From Anniella stebbinsi (lineage: Eukaryota > Chordata > Lepidosauria > Squamata > Anniellidae), in NCBI GenBank assembly GCA_029215795.1, contig JARDYH010000003.1, forward strand, positions 99,914,609-99,978,608: a DNA stretch of 64,000 bases, written 5' to 3'. The position numbers and the translations under genes were made by a program. A model generated the notes under the pieces. It was not told the origin of the DNA, made no database searches, and saw nothing but the letters and a program-made list of their open reading frames with translations. Below, piece after piece: positions 1 through 8,380 of this stretch (the first letter of the stretch is position 1; the number at the start of each line of letters is the position of its first letter).

Positions 1-2415
1 ACACCCCCAGTTAAACTGAGGCGTTCTCCACTGGGGCAGCAGAAGCAGGCAGAGGCAACTCAAAGTAGTGCCTGCAGGGCACTCTTTCAGCAACATGAGG
101 CAGGTGCTGGGAGCAGCAGTGGGCATGAAGAAGGAGCACTATATCCAGCTCCTTCTTTGGTGGGTGAGCCTGTGAACCCGCTGACTGATCTTTTCCCAGA
201 TCTTGTGGAAGTCAGCGAGGTTCAGAGTGAGAAGGAGGACTCTGATGTGGGGCAAGAGGAAGAGCAGGCAGCACCAGAGACTTACTCTCCACAATCCGTC
301 CTCTCTTCCACTCATTCCCTTGCTCCTGAGGTGACACCACAGAGCGAAGGCGCCGGCAGGCCGTCTGTGTCACCCCAGAAGCGACAGGCAAGCAAGGTGT
401 GGGACCACTTTGAGGTGGCAGTGGATTCCCGCTTTGCTGTCTGTCGCCACTGCAAGATGTCAGTGAGCAGGGGAAAAATGCCAGGCCACTTCACCACCAC
501 AAACCTCAGCCGCCACATGCAGAGGCACCACCAGTCTGTTTTGCTTGGGACCGAGGCGGGCACCTCGCAGCAGACTGGTGCTAGCGGCAAGGGCAAGCAG
601 AAGGCTCCTGCAACTTCTGCCAGCTCTCGACCTCCCATCCCCAAGAGGCTTCGCCAGGCCACCATGGAAGAGATGGGGTGGGGGAAGTATGGAGCCACAA
701 GGTGGCGTTTTCCAGCGCCCAACCAGATCACCAATTGCATCGGTGAGATGGTGGCGTTGGATGACCAGCCATTCAGCCTCGTCGAGAACGCAGGCTTCAA
801 GAGGCTGATGGCTCTTGTGGTTCCATACTACAAGCCGCCGTGTCGCACCACCCTGAGCAGGCGTGTGGTGCCCTCCCTGTACCGGGCATGCAGGGAGTTA
901 GTTCTGGGTCGTCTGTGCCAGGCAGAGGCACAGAAGGTGCACTTCACTTCGGACATCTGGTCCAGCGAAGGAGGAGTGCACGCTTACCTGTCCCTGACGG
1001 CTCACTGATGGGGAGCCTCAGGGCAGGAAGCACCCAGGACTTCTGGGACTGGGAAGGAGGGCTGCTGCTGGGCCCTCCTTCATACCGCAGTCATGGACCA
1101 GTCCCACACGGCGGAGGAGATTACGGAGGCCATGAACCGCATGGTGGCAGGGTGGCTGGGCGGGCACCAGCACACCCGCGGTTACATGGTCACGGACGGG
1201 GGAGCCAATATGCTGAAGGCGGTGCGCGATGGCGGATTTGAGGGCATCCGCTGCATCGCGCACGTCTTCAACCTGGTCGTGAGGGATGGCCTTGGAGGCA
1301 GCAAGGCCCCTCTCCCTCCCCAAATCCGTAATCTCCTAGAGAGCTGCAGGAAGGTGGCTGGGCATTTCCACCACAGCGTGAAGGGCAGTCGGTTGCTGCG
1401 GGAGAAGCAGCAGGAGCTGGGACTTCCGCAGCACCGGCTAGTGCAGGACGTGGCAACACGTTGGAACTCCACCTACCACATGCTCGAGCGTATGGTGGAG
1501 CAACAGCGTGTTGTCCACGAGATGTTCAGGGTCGGGGACATTGGCATCCAGGCCCCACTGTCCAGGCAGCAGTGGGAGGCCATGTCCCAGCTTCTGGTGG
1601 TCCTCAAGCCGTTCCTTGAGGCCACCGAGACCCTGAGCAGCAGCACTGCCCTTCTCAGCCAGGTGCTCCCCGTGGCCAGGCATCTCCAGAATCAGATGGG
1701 CGAGTTTCTGGAGGCCGGGGATGCCGTCACCGGCAGGCGCTTCCTGCCAGAGGTGCGGGAAGTGGTGACGAGGCTGAGGGAAAGCCTATCCCGCTGGGTC
1801 CAGCCTCTCTACAACGAGAGGCAGTACATGTTGGCCACCATGTGCGACCCGCGCATCAAGGATGGGTTATGTGGGCAGACTTCCCGGGCAGGTTGGGTGG
1901 AAATGCTGGTGACGGACGTTCGGGCGGCCCAGGATGGCAGGATTGGGCAGGCAGAGGAGGAGGCCAGCGAAGCCCAGGCGCTAAGTCCGCTGAGCACCAC
2001 CAGCAGCGGCGGCAGCAGCACCACCACACCCAGCAGGGGGACAGGCCAGGGGTTTTGGGACAAGGCTTTGCAGGCTGCGGTTGGGCATAGAGGCACTCAA
2101 CCCAGCCGCCGCCAGGATGACGCTGCAGCAGCAGTGCAGCGTTACCTGGCGGAGCAGATGGAGGACGGCTCCATCGAACCCCTGGCCTACTGGTCATCTC
2201 GGCGCCAGATGTGGCCTGATCTGGCGCGGGTGGCCATAGACAGAATCAGCTGCCCACCGTCCAGCGTTCCAAGCGAGCGGGTGTTTTCCATGGCGGGCGA
2301 CGTGGTCACACCCCACCGCTCTCGCTTGGACGCTGAGATTGTGGAGCAGCTGGTCTTCCTCAAGGTCAATCTGCCCCTGCTGGGATACCCCACCCTCATG
2401 CCCGCGGGGGAGTAA
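1..2415 (+). pseudogene. hAT-family transposase (BED zinc finger), N-terminus off-window, one in-frame stop
   Basis: Frame 1 is open from base 1 to the TAA at 2413-2415 except for one TGA at 1006-1008. No in-frame ATG lies near the left edge, so the start is upstream of the window. Visible domains in order: an acidic, low-complexity N-terminal region; a BED zinc finger starting with VWDHFEV (about 397), with C-x2-C at 442-453 and the H-x3-H pair from 514; the first catalytic-type Asp in FTSDIWSS (952-954); the second in VTDGGAN (1195-1197); the hAT CxxH-type motif in RCIAHVFNL; an ATRWNST motif; a Ser/Thr/Gly-rich linker (about 1990-2040); and a C-terminal hAT dimerisation domain containing SVPSERVFS and a final LVFLKVNLPL. 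The family normally cuts and pastes DNA with 8-bp target duplications. The TGA follows SLTAH, between the two Asp residues, and is followed directly by TGG in the same frame. The frame continues without a shift, so this is a recent nonsense mutation rather than heavy decay. A domesticated ZBED-type host gene is the alternative; the premature stop argues against it. Confidence 0.9.
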
Positions 2416-2995
2416 TTGGCAGGCACCCCCCATCCATCCCACACCTTTGGGCAGGCACTGGCAGGCCCTTGATTTTTTAATTCTTATTTTTGGTTAATTA
2501 ATTTTATTTACTTTAATTTACTGGCTGTGTTGTTTACAGCTCAGTAACTCAACTCTGAACGATGGATCCCGAAGGGATCTAGTTTCTTCTCCTAGCCTCT
2601 TACATTGAGGGGATGCACAAGCATCTCACACATTCTATGTTGTTTGACTTGAACCAATGTGCTTGCACGTGTGCCTCTGAAATTGGACTCCGATGGCTCC
2701 CTCCAGGCCTTCTGTAAGGTCCCACACTTCCATGGGCGTTTCTTCTTGTAAAAGACCACGTCAGAGGCTCATGAGAACTTTGGATAAGAAGAAGGCTTAA
2801 TTTTATCGCCAAGGAACGCATGCACCTCTCTGACTATGAACGAAGGACGCGATAGGATTCCTCTTCCAGGCTCCTACATTGAGTGGATGACAAGCAGCAT
2901 CCCACACTGTTTCTGACTGTGTCTTTTGGACTTATGTGGCAGCCTTGCAGGGCTGTCACTGTGTGTTGTGTTTATTTTGGCTATATGATTTAAAA
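2416..2995. other. AT-rich non-coding flank downstream of the transposase
   Basis: No credible reading frame is present. The first 120 bases after the transposase stop turn abruptly AT-rich (TTAATTAATTTTATTTACTTTAATT-like, about 2470-2520), as expected for a transposon 3' untranslated or subterminal region. No hAT terminal inverted repeat is visible here, so the element end must lie further right, if it survives at all. The segment ends in a T/A-rich stretch just before the GC-rich 148-bp repeats. Confidence 0.6.
2566..2935 (+). repeat. degenerate direct duplication, two ~85-bp arms about 275 bp apart
   Basis: The segment around 2570-2650 (landmarks CTAGCCTCTTACATTGAG, GGATG, CAAGCATC and CACAC, ending TTTGACTT) is matched by a diverged copy around 2842-2932 (landmarks CAGGCTCCTACATTGAG, GGATGACAAGCAGCATC, ending TTGGACTT). 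The match is read by eye, is imperfect and contains small indels. It resembles an old subterminal repeat pair. Confidence 0.5.
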
Positions 2996-4183
2996 AACTG
3001 CCTGCCCGCCTGCCCACCTGCTAGGTTGCCGCCATTGTGAAGTAGCCGGAATGCGTGGGCTGGTCTCACGGTTCTATTGCTTACTTGTGCAATGCGCAAG
3101 CGCCTGGCATCATGCCCGCCTCTGCCTCTGCCTCTGCCTGCCCGCCTGCCTGCCCGCCTGCCCACCTGCTAGGTTGCCGCCATTGTGAAGTAGCCGGAAT
3201 GCGTGGGCTGGTCTCACGGTTCTATTGCTTACTTGTGCAATGCGCAAGCGCCTGGCATCATGCCCGCCTCTGCCTCTGCCTCTGCCTGCCCGCCTGCCTG
3301 CCCACCTGCTAGGTTGCCGCCATTGTGAAGTAGCCGGAATGCGTGGGCTGGTCTCACGGTTCTATTGCTTACTTGTGCAATGTGCAAGCGCCTGGCATCA
3401 TGCCCGCCTCTGCCTCTGCCTCTGCCTGCCCGCCTGCCTGCCCGCCTGCCTGCCCACCTGCTAGGTTGCCGCCATTGTGAAGTAGCCGGAATGCGTGGGC
3501 TGGTCTCACGGTTCTATTGCTTACTTGTGCAATGTGCAAGCGCCTGGCATCATGCCCGCCTCTGCCTCTGCCTCTGCCTGCCCGCCTGCCTGCCCGCCTG
3601 CCCACCTGCTAGGTTGCCGCCATTGTGAAGTAGCTGGAATGCGTGGGCTGGTCTCACGGTTCTATTGCTTACTTGTGCAATGCGCAAGCACCTGGCATCA
3701 TGCCCGCCTCTGCCTCTGCCTCTGCCTGCCCGCCTGCCTGCCCGCCTGCCCACCTGCTAGGTTGCCGCCATTGTGAAGTAGCCGGAATGCGTGGGCTGGT
3801 CTCACGGTTCTATTGCTTACTTGTGCAATGCGCAAGCGCCTGGCATCATGCCCGCCTCTGCCTCTGCCTCTGCCTGCCCGCCTGCCTGCCCACCTGCTAG
3901 GTTGCCGCCATTGTGAAGTAGCCGGAATGCGTGGGCTGGTCTCACGGTTCTATTGCTTACTTGTGCAATGCGCAAGCGCCTGGCATCATGCCCGCCTCTG
4001 CCTCTGCCTCTGCCTGCCCGCCTGCCTGCCCGCCTGCCCACCTGCTAGGTTGCCGCCATTGTGAAGTAGCCGGAATGCGTGGGCTGGTCTCACGGTTCTA
4101 TTGCTTACTTGTGCAATGCGCAAGCGCCTGGCATCATGCCCGCCTCTGCCTCTGCCTCTGCCTGCCCGCCCGCCTGCCTGCCT
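2996..4183 (+). repeat. GC-rich 148-bp tandem repeat, 8 copies with 140/148/152-bp length variants
   Basis: The landmark CTAGGTTGCCGCCATTGTGA occurs at 3021, 3169, 3309, 3461, 3609, 3757, 3897 and 4045, giving spacings of 148, 140, 152, 148, 148, 140 and 148. Length changes come in steps of 4 or 8 within the internal CCTGCCTGCCCG tract. The remainder, including CTTACTTGTGCAATGCGCAA and three CTCTGC units, is nearly invariant. Single-base differences include TGTGCAAG versus TGCGCAAG. All frames are open because the units lack stops, so the short predicted peptides here are not credible genes. The array runs straight into the 30-bp minisatellite. Confidence 0.92.
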
Positions 4184-4195
4184 GGAGGTGCCCAT

Positions 4196-5035
4196 GCAGC
4201 TGTGACTTTGCCTCTGCCAGTGGGACTTTGCCTCTGCCACTGGGACTTTGCCTGGAGGGAGCTGTGCCAATGTGACTTTGCCTGGAGGAGCCTGTGCCAA
4301 TGGGACTTTGCCTGGAGGGAGCTGTGCCAATGTGACTTTGCCTGGAGGAGCCTGTGCCAATGGGACTTTGCCTGGAGGGAGCTGTGCCAATGTGACTTTG
4401 CCTGGAGGAGCCTGTGCCAATGGGACTTTGCCTGGAGGAGCCTGTGCCAATGGGACTTTGCCTGGAGGGAGCTGTGCCAATGGGACTTTGCCTGGAGGGA
4501 GCTGTGCCAATGTGACTTTGCCTGGAGGAGCCTGTGCCAATGGGACTTTGCCTGGAGGGAGCTGTGCCAATGGGACTTTGCCTGGAGGAGCCTGTGCCAA
4601 TGGGACTTTGCCTGGAGGAGCCTGTGCCAATGGGACTTTGCCTGGAGGGAGCTGTGCCAATGGGACTTTGCCTGGAGGGAGCTGTGCCAATGTGACTTTG
4701 CCTGGAGGAGCCTGTGCCAATGGGACTTTGCCTGGAGGGAGCTGTGCCAATCTGACTTTGCCTGGAGGGAGCTGTGCCAATGTGACTTTGCCTGGAGGAG
4801 CCTGTGCCAATGGGACTTTGCCTGGAGGAGCCTGTGCCAATGGGACTTTGCCTGGAGGGAGCTGTGCCAATGGGACTTTGCCTGGAGGGAGCTGTGCCAA
4901 TGGGACTTTGCCTGGAGGAGCCTGTGCCAATGGGACTTTGCCTGGAGGGAGCTGTGCCAATGTGACTTTGCCTGGAGGAGCCTCTGCCACTGGGACTTTG
5001 CCTGGAGGAGCCTGTGCCAAACTGTGACTTTGCCT
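4196..5035 (+). repeat. 30-bp minisatellite, about 28 copies of two alternating types
   Basis: The unit is a 30-mer built on GACTTTGCCTGGAGG. Type 1 continues AGCCTGTGCCAATGG and type 2 continues GAGCTGTGCCAATGT or ...ATGG. Types alternate strictly over 4250-4420 (a 60-bp higher-order unit) and then irregularly. The first units (4205-4250) have the variant CTCTGCCA(C/G)TGG instead. Thirty is divisible by three and the unit lacks stops, so several frames on both strands stay open for hundreds of codons. The right end leads into a segment ending in a splice-donor-like site at 5087/5088, so this could be the first exon of the cassette series. That is inference. Confidence 0.93.
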
Positions 5036-5294
5036 GGATGGACCCAACTGGAAGTGGCATCTTATCAACAACGCCCTCACGACTATGGTATGTGTTCTGT
5101 GAATGGGGGGGGCACCTTCCACCTAACCGAAGTGGGGCTGACTGTCTGCTAACTTCCGAGTAAGCAGGCAGCCCCGTGTGCCTGCTGGGGCGTGGACACT
5201 CAGGACCGGGCACATGCCAGTCCTGGGTGGGAGGGAGCCAGTGGTGGAAAAGTATCATTTTTCTCATATTCTTCCCCCCCTTCTTCTTTTGCAG

Positions 5295-5407
5295 CCTATG
5301 GAACTCTTTGCCACAGTGCCCAGGAGAGACGGTAATGCAGACTGCCCACCTGCCCGTCACTGCCCACCTGGAAGTCGCATGTTATCAACAACGCCCTCAG
5401 GACTATG
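5295..5407 (+). other. exon-like block A2, 113 bp
   Basis: It is bordered by TTCTTCTTTTGCAG on the left and GTAAGTG on the right. It begins CCTATGGAACTCTTTGCCAC. Two of three forward frames are open across it and the third has a TAA. Its length is not a multiple of three. Confidence 0.5.
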
Positions 5408-5616
5408 GTAAGTGTTCTGTGAATGGGGGGGCACCTTCCACCTAACCGAAGTGGGGCTGTCTGCCTGCTAACTTCCGAGTAAGCAGGCAGCCCCGTGTGC
5501 CTGCTCGGGCGTGGGCACTCAGGACCGGGCACATGCCAGTCCTGGGTGGGAGGGAGCCAGTGGTGGAAAAGTATCATTTTTCTCATATTCTTCCCCCCCC
5601 CCTTCTTCTTTTGCAG

Positions 5617-5729
5617 CCTATGGAACTCTTTGCCACAGTGCCCAGGAGAGACGGTAATGCAGACTGCCCACCTGCCCGTCACTGCCCACCTGGAAGTCAC
5701 ATGTTATCAACAACGCCCTCAGGACTATG
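5617..5729 (+). other. exon-like block A3, 113 bp
   Basis: This is a near-identical copy of the preceding block, differing by GTCGCATG versus GTCACATG near its end. It has the same acceptor, here with a longer C-run of about ten, and the same GTAAGTG donor. Confidence 0.5.
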
Positions 5730-5934
5730 GTAAGTGTTCTGTGAATGGGGGGGGCACCTTCCACCTAACCGAAGTGGGGCTGTCTGCCTGCTAACTTCCG
5801 AGTAAGCAGGCAGCCCCGTGTGCCTACTTTGGCATGGGCACTCAGGAACGGCCAATCCTGGGTGGGAGGGAGCTAGTTGTGTTGAAGTGGTCAACTAATA
5901 TTCATTCTTTTTTTCCCCCCTTCTTCTTTTGCAG

Positions 5935-6049
5935 CCTATGGTACTCTTCGCCACTGCGCAAAGCGCACCCGTGATTCCAGACTGCCCATCTGCCCCAGCC
6001 ACGGCCGCCTGGAGGTGGCCCATCGATTCACGTCGCCCGCACGACTCTG
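5935..6049 (+). other. exon-like block B1, 115 bp
   Basis: The acceptor and donor-like borders are as described for the group. It differs from the later copies by CCTATGGTACTC at its start, GCGCACCC in place of GCAAACCC or GCAGACCC, and CGCCTGG in place of CGCATGG. One frame contains a TGA in the CCCGTGATTCC segment; the other two are open. Confidence 0.5.
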
Positions 6050-6216
6050 GTAAGAGCCTGTCAGAGAGCTTACCCACGAGTAAGCAAGCAGGCAGCCCCG
6101 TGTGCCTGCTGGGGCGTGGGCAAGCAGGACTGGCTTCATGACAGTCTTAGGTGGGAAGGAGGTAGCGTAGTCTGATAATATATTCATCCTTTTCCCCCCC
6201 CCTTCTTCTTTTGCAG

Positions 6217-6331
6217 CCTATGGAACTCTTCGCCACTGCGCAAAGCAAACCCGTGATTCCAGACTGCCCATCTGCCCCAGCCACGGCCGCATGGAGGTGG
6301 CCCATCGATTCACGTCGCCCGCACGACTCTG
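6217..6331 (+). other. exon-like block B2, 115 bp
   Basis: Same borders as B1. It carries GCAAAGCAAACCC where B3 and B4 have GCAAAGCAGACCC. The donor is CTG followed by GTAAGAG. Confidence 0.5.
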
Positions 6332-6498
6332 GTAAGAGCCTGTCAGAGAGCTTACCCACGAGTAAGCAAGCAGGCAGCCCCGTGTGCCTGCTGGGGCGTG
6401 GGCAAGCAGGACTGGCTTCATGACAGTCTTAGGTGGGAAGGAGGTAGCGTAGTCTGATAATATATTCATCCTTTTCCCCCCCCCTTCTTCTTTTGCAG

Positions 6499-6613
6499 CC
6501 TATGGAACTCTTCGCCACTGCGCAAAGCAGACCCGTGATTCCAGACTGCCCATCTGCCCCAGCCACGGCCGCATGGAGGTGGCCCATCGATTCACGTCGC
6601 CCGCACGACTCTG
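6499..6613 (+). other. exon-like block B3, 115 bp
   Basis: Same borders. It differs from B2 at a single visible base (GCAGACCC for GCAAACCC), indicating recent duplication. Confidence 0.5.
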
Positions 6614-6780
6614 GTAAGAGCCTGTCAGAGAGCTTACCCACGAGTAAGCAAGCAGGCAGCCCCGTGTGCCTGCTGGGGCGTGGGCAAGCAGGACTGGCTT
6701 CATGACAGTCTTAGGTGGGAAGGAGGTAGCGTAGTCTGATAATATATTCATCCTTTCCCCCCCCCCTTCTTCTTTTGCAG

Positions 6781-6895
6781 CCTATGGAACTCTTCGCCAC
6801 TGCGCAAAGCAGACCCGTGATTCCAGACTGCCCATCTGCCCCAGCCACGGCCGCATGGAGGTGGCCCATCGATTCACTTCGCCCGCACGACTCAG
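6781..6895 (+). other. exon-like block B4, 115 bp, last of the series
   Basis: Same acceptor. It has CACTTCGCCC in place of CACGTCGCCC and ends CTCAG before GTAAGAG, the best donor match of the series (CAG followed by GTAAGA). The downstream spacer is different: it holds a fold-back element and about 270 bp of unrecognised sequence before the next acceptor-like site. Confidence 0.5.
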
Positions 6896-6913
6896 GTAAG
6901 AGTGCAGGCAGAG

Positions 6914-7073
6914 TGGCCATATAGAAAAGAAGGCAGGGCCCCTGCACCTTTAACTGTTGTGATGAAGAGGGAATCTCAGCAGGAACTAATTCCATACAAA
7001 TGACACTGGCAGAAATTCCCTTTTCTCTACAACTGCTGAAGTTAGGAACCCTGACCTGGATTTGATCTGGTCA
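6914..7073. mobile_element. ~160-bp imperfect fold-back (MITE- or SINE-like) element
   Basis: The left end, TGGCCATATAGAAAAGAAGG, pairs imperfectly with the right end, which reads ...GACCTGGATTTGATCTGGTCA. The inner arms AAGAGGGAATCTCAGCAGG and CTGGCAGAAATTCCCTTTT also pair, so nearly the whole segment can fold into one long hairpin. The left part matches my memory of a dispersed hairpin repeat common in reptile genomes, but I cannot name it with confidence. It sits 18 bases after the last donor-like site. Confidence 0.55.
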
Positions 7074-7334
7074 GCCTAACGTAGGGTGCTATTAGGAGTG
7101 AATGAATAACCCAAGGACAAAAGAAATGGTGATTCTCTAATGCTCCGGTAAGCTGTGTCCAGCCAGACACAAAAGGATAGCCAATCCCTCTAACAATGGG
7201 CTCAGAAGAGTGATTTAGAAAGGGAGGGGTGCAGCAGGAGAAAGAGGATTGCGTCACTAACAAGAGAAGTGTGCCGGTGGGAGACTACTAGGACTTGCAT
7301 GTATTAATGTAATACAAATCTTTATTTATTTTCC
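7074..7334. other. unassigned single-copy stretch
   Basis: I see no tandem repeat, credible reading frame or RNA gene. It ends in T-rich sequence leading to the tandem acceptor-like sites. Confidence 0.4.
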
Positions 7335-7399
7335 TTTCTTCTTTTGCAGTATAAAAGTATTCATGTAATATTCATTTTCCCCCTCCTCTTCTTTTGCAG
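7335..7399 (+). promoter_or_regulatory. two successive splice-acceptor-like sites
   Basis: TTTCTTCTTTTGCAG ends at 7349 and CTCCTCTTCTTTTGCAG ends at 7399, 50 bp apart. Only the second is followed by the CCTATGGAACTC block start shared by the cassettes. The intervening 50 bases contain TATAAAAG (7350), which would be a TATA-like string if not part of an exon, and an ATTCATTTTCCCC tract like the cassette spacers. Confidence 0.45.
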
Positions 7400-8065
7400 C
7401 CTATGGAACTCTCACTGCCACAGTGCCCGGGAAAGGAGAGACTTTGCCCTGAATGCCAGCCTGCCTGCCCGCCCGCTGCTGATGCCGCCTGCCGCCTTCC
7501 AGATCGTTCCTGCGAGGCGGGCCAGCCGCCCTCCTTGCACAAGCCATGGGACTTGGCATTCGCCCTCAAGGAGAATGTCAACGAGTCCCCAACGCCGCTG
7601 TTTGGACTTTGCCCTGAATGCCAGCCTGCCTGCCCGCCCGCTGCTGATGCCGCCTGCCGCCTTCCAGATCGTTCCTGCGAGGCGGGCCAGCCGCCCTCCT
7701 TGCACAAGCCATGGGACTTGGCATTCGCCCTCAAGGAGAATGTCAACGAGTCCCCAACGCCGCTGTTTGGACTTTGCCCTGAATGCCAGCCTGCCTGCCC
7801 GCCCACTGCTGATGCCGCCTGCCGCCTTCCAGATCGTTCCTGCGAGGCGGGCCAGCCGCCCTCCTTGCACAAGCCATGGAACTTGGCATTCGCCCTCAAG
7901 GAGAATGTCAACGAGTCCCCAACGCCGCTGTTTGGACTTTGCCCATTAAATGCCAGCCTGCCTGCCCGCCTTCCAGATTCTGCTGTGGAAGGAGAAATAA
8001 ATAATACTAGGTGCTGCAAGAGACCATGTGGATTGGCTCTACATCAAAGCAGCCTTCTGGTTTAG
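7400..8065 (+). CDS. candidate terminal exon encoding a Cys/Pro-rich protein with 55-residue repeats (speculative)
   Basis: The segment starts with the cassette block sequence CCTATGGAACTC directly after a CAG acceptor. The frame through PMELSLPQCPG is open to the TAG at 8063-8065. It contains three near-identical 55-residue repeats beginning LCPECQPACPP and ending NESPTPLFG, each with several cysteines and prolines, then a partial fourth that diverges. I do not recognise the protein. Because the repeat is 165 bp (55 codons) and lacks stops, other frames and the minus strand are also open, so openness alone is weak evidence. AATAAA at 7996 lies inside this frame, before its stop, which argues for a non-coding terminal exon or a decayed gene. 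Upstream cassettes are 113 and 115 bp and do not preserve one frame when joined in series. Confidence 0.25.
   Translation, partial: PMELSLPQCPGKERLCPECQPACPPAADAACRLPDRSCEAGQPPSLHKPWDLAFALKENVNESPTPLFGLCPECQPACPPAADAACRLPDRSCEAGQPPSLHKPWDLAFALKENVNESPTPLFGLCPECQPACPPTADAACRLPDRSCEAGQPPSLHKPWNLAFALKENVNESPTPLFGLCPLNASLPARLPDSAVEGEINNTRCCKRPCGLALHQSSLLV
7440..7940 (+). repeat. 165-bp tandem repeat, 3 full copies plus a partial fourth
   Basis: The landmark ACTTTGCCCTGAATGCC occurs at 7441, 7606 and 7771, and a diverged start (ACTTTGCCCATTAAATGCC) at 7936, giving an exact 165-bp period. Copies differ by rare substitutions, such as CCCGCTGC versus CCCACTGC in copy three and CATGGGAC versus CATGGAAC. 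The unit shares the GGACTTTGCC start with the 30-bp minisatellite and the CCTGCCTGCCCGCC string with the 148-bp repeat, hinting at common raw material. Confidence 0.93.
7996..8001 (+). terminator. AATAAA polyadenylation-signal-like hexamer
   Basis: AATAAA lies in GGAGAAATAAATAATACTAG, about 60 bp after the end of the 165-bp repeats. It could end a transcript of the cassette series. No clear GT-rich downstream element is diagnostic here, and AATAAA is common by chance in AT-rich DNA. Confidence 0.3.
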
Positions 8066-8122
8066 AATTACATACTACACAAGAAAAGAACAATCACTTA
8101 TCCTGCAAGATCCCTTCCCAGG

Positions 8123-8195
8123 CTAGGATCTGAATAATAGCTATTAGCTAGGATCTGAATAGCTATTAGCTGGGATCTGAATAGTTAGCTACTAG
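8123..8195 (+). repeat. short direct repeat, three ~22-25-bp copies
   Basis: C(T)AGGATCTGAAT-type units start at 8123, 8148 and 8170 (the last as CTGGGATCTGAAT), separated by AGCTATTAGC-like spacers. The spacer AATAGCTATT is itself palindromic. Confidence 0.8.
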
Positions 8196-8380
8196 TGCAT
8201 TTGACAGCAGCATTCCTGCAACCAACACCTGTCTTGTCATGTAAATGTATGGGTCCCTAAAGCAATTTACAATCACTTTACATTTTACAAATGAATAAGT
8301 GAAACTTTCTTCCCTCATTGTTAACCATTCCACACCAGGCAGGCAATGTCCCCTTCCTGAAGGTTTAAAATAATAAAGTT
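8196..8380. other. unassigned AT-rich stretch
   Basis: There is no repeat or credible reading frame. It contains ordinary low-complexity AT-rich sequence between two tandem blocks. Confidence 0.4.

Larger units (their letters stand above)
5036..5934 (+). repeat. tandem exon-like cassettes, group A (~320-bp unit: 113-bp block plus ~207-bp spacer)
   Basis: Three donor-like sites, each ACTATG followed by GTATGT or GTAAGT, fall at 5087/5088, 5407/5408 and 5729/5730. Each is followed by a 205-209-bp spacer that ends in a C-run, TTCTTCTTTTGCAG and then CCTATGG. The spacers are near-identical except for the third, which diverges after about 5825 and ends like the group B spacers. The spacer contains an imperfect hairpin (GGGGCTG...CCTGCT against AGCAGGCAGCCCC). 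The first block has lost its own acceptor and is fused to the minisatellite. Confidence 0.85.
5935..6895 (+). repeat. tandem exon-like cassettes, group B (282-bp unit: 115-bp block plus 167-bp spacer), 4 blocks
   Basis: Blocks start at 5935, 6217, 6499 and 6781, exactly 282 bp apart, each directly after TTCTTCTTTTGCAG. Each is 115 bp long and ends CGACTCTG (last copy CGACTCAG) before GTAAGAG. The three complete spacers are 167 bp and carry ACGAGTAAGCAAGCAGGCAG, CCCCGTGTGCCTGCTGGGGC and a C-run of about 9-10. The same AGCAGGCAGCCCCGTGTGCC core lies in the group A spacers, so A and B descend from one cassette. A branch-point-like CTGATAAT lies upstream of each C-run, or CAACTAAT in the spacer before 5935. 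Confidence 0.88.

Noticed and set aside
312..2444. Overlapping minus-strand and off-frame plus frames across the transposase
   Set aside because: They are GC-rich shadows of frame 1, which carries all recognisable hAT motifs.
5260..5340. LINE reverse-transcriptase C-terminal motif (frame reading SLWNSLPQ at the cassette start)
   Set aside because: The match is only about eight residues and the rest of the block does not continue as a recognisable LINE tail. The preceding sequence is an acceptor-like tract. It could be a distant origin of the block but cannot be supported.
3986..5360. Long open frames (357-408 codons) on both strands over the 30-bp minisatellite
   Set aside because: The 30-bp period is a multiple of three and the unit has no stops, so several frames stay open together. 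There is no start context or conserved domain.
7350..7357. TATAAAAG as a promoter TATA box
   Set aside because: It lies directly after an acceptor-like CAG within a pyrimidine-rich intron-like stretch and has no other promoter feature nearby; a chance match is more likely.
7372..8019. Minus-strand and alternative-frame proteins of 150-215 residues over the 165-bp repeat
   Set aside because: Same effect: a 55-codon period keeps frames open. Only the plus frame linked to the acceptor is kept, and only as a low-confidence candidate.
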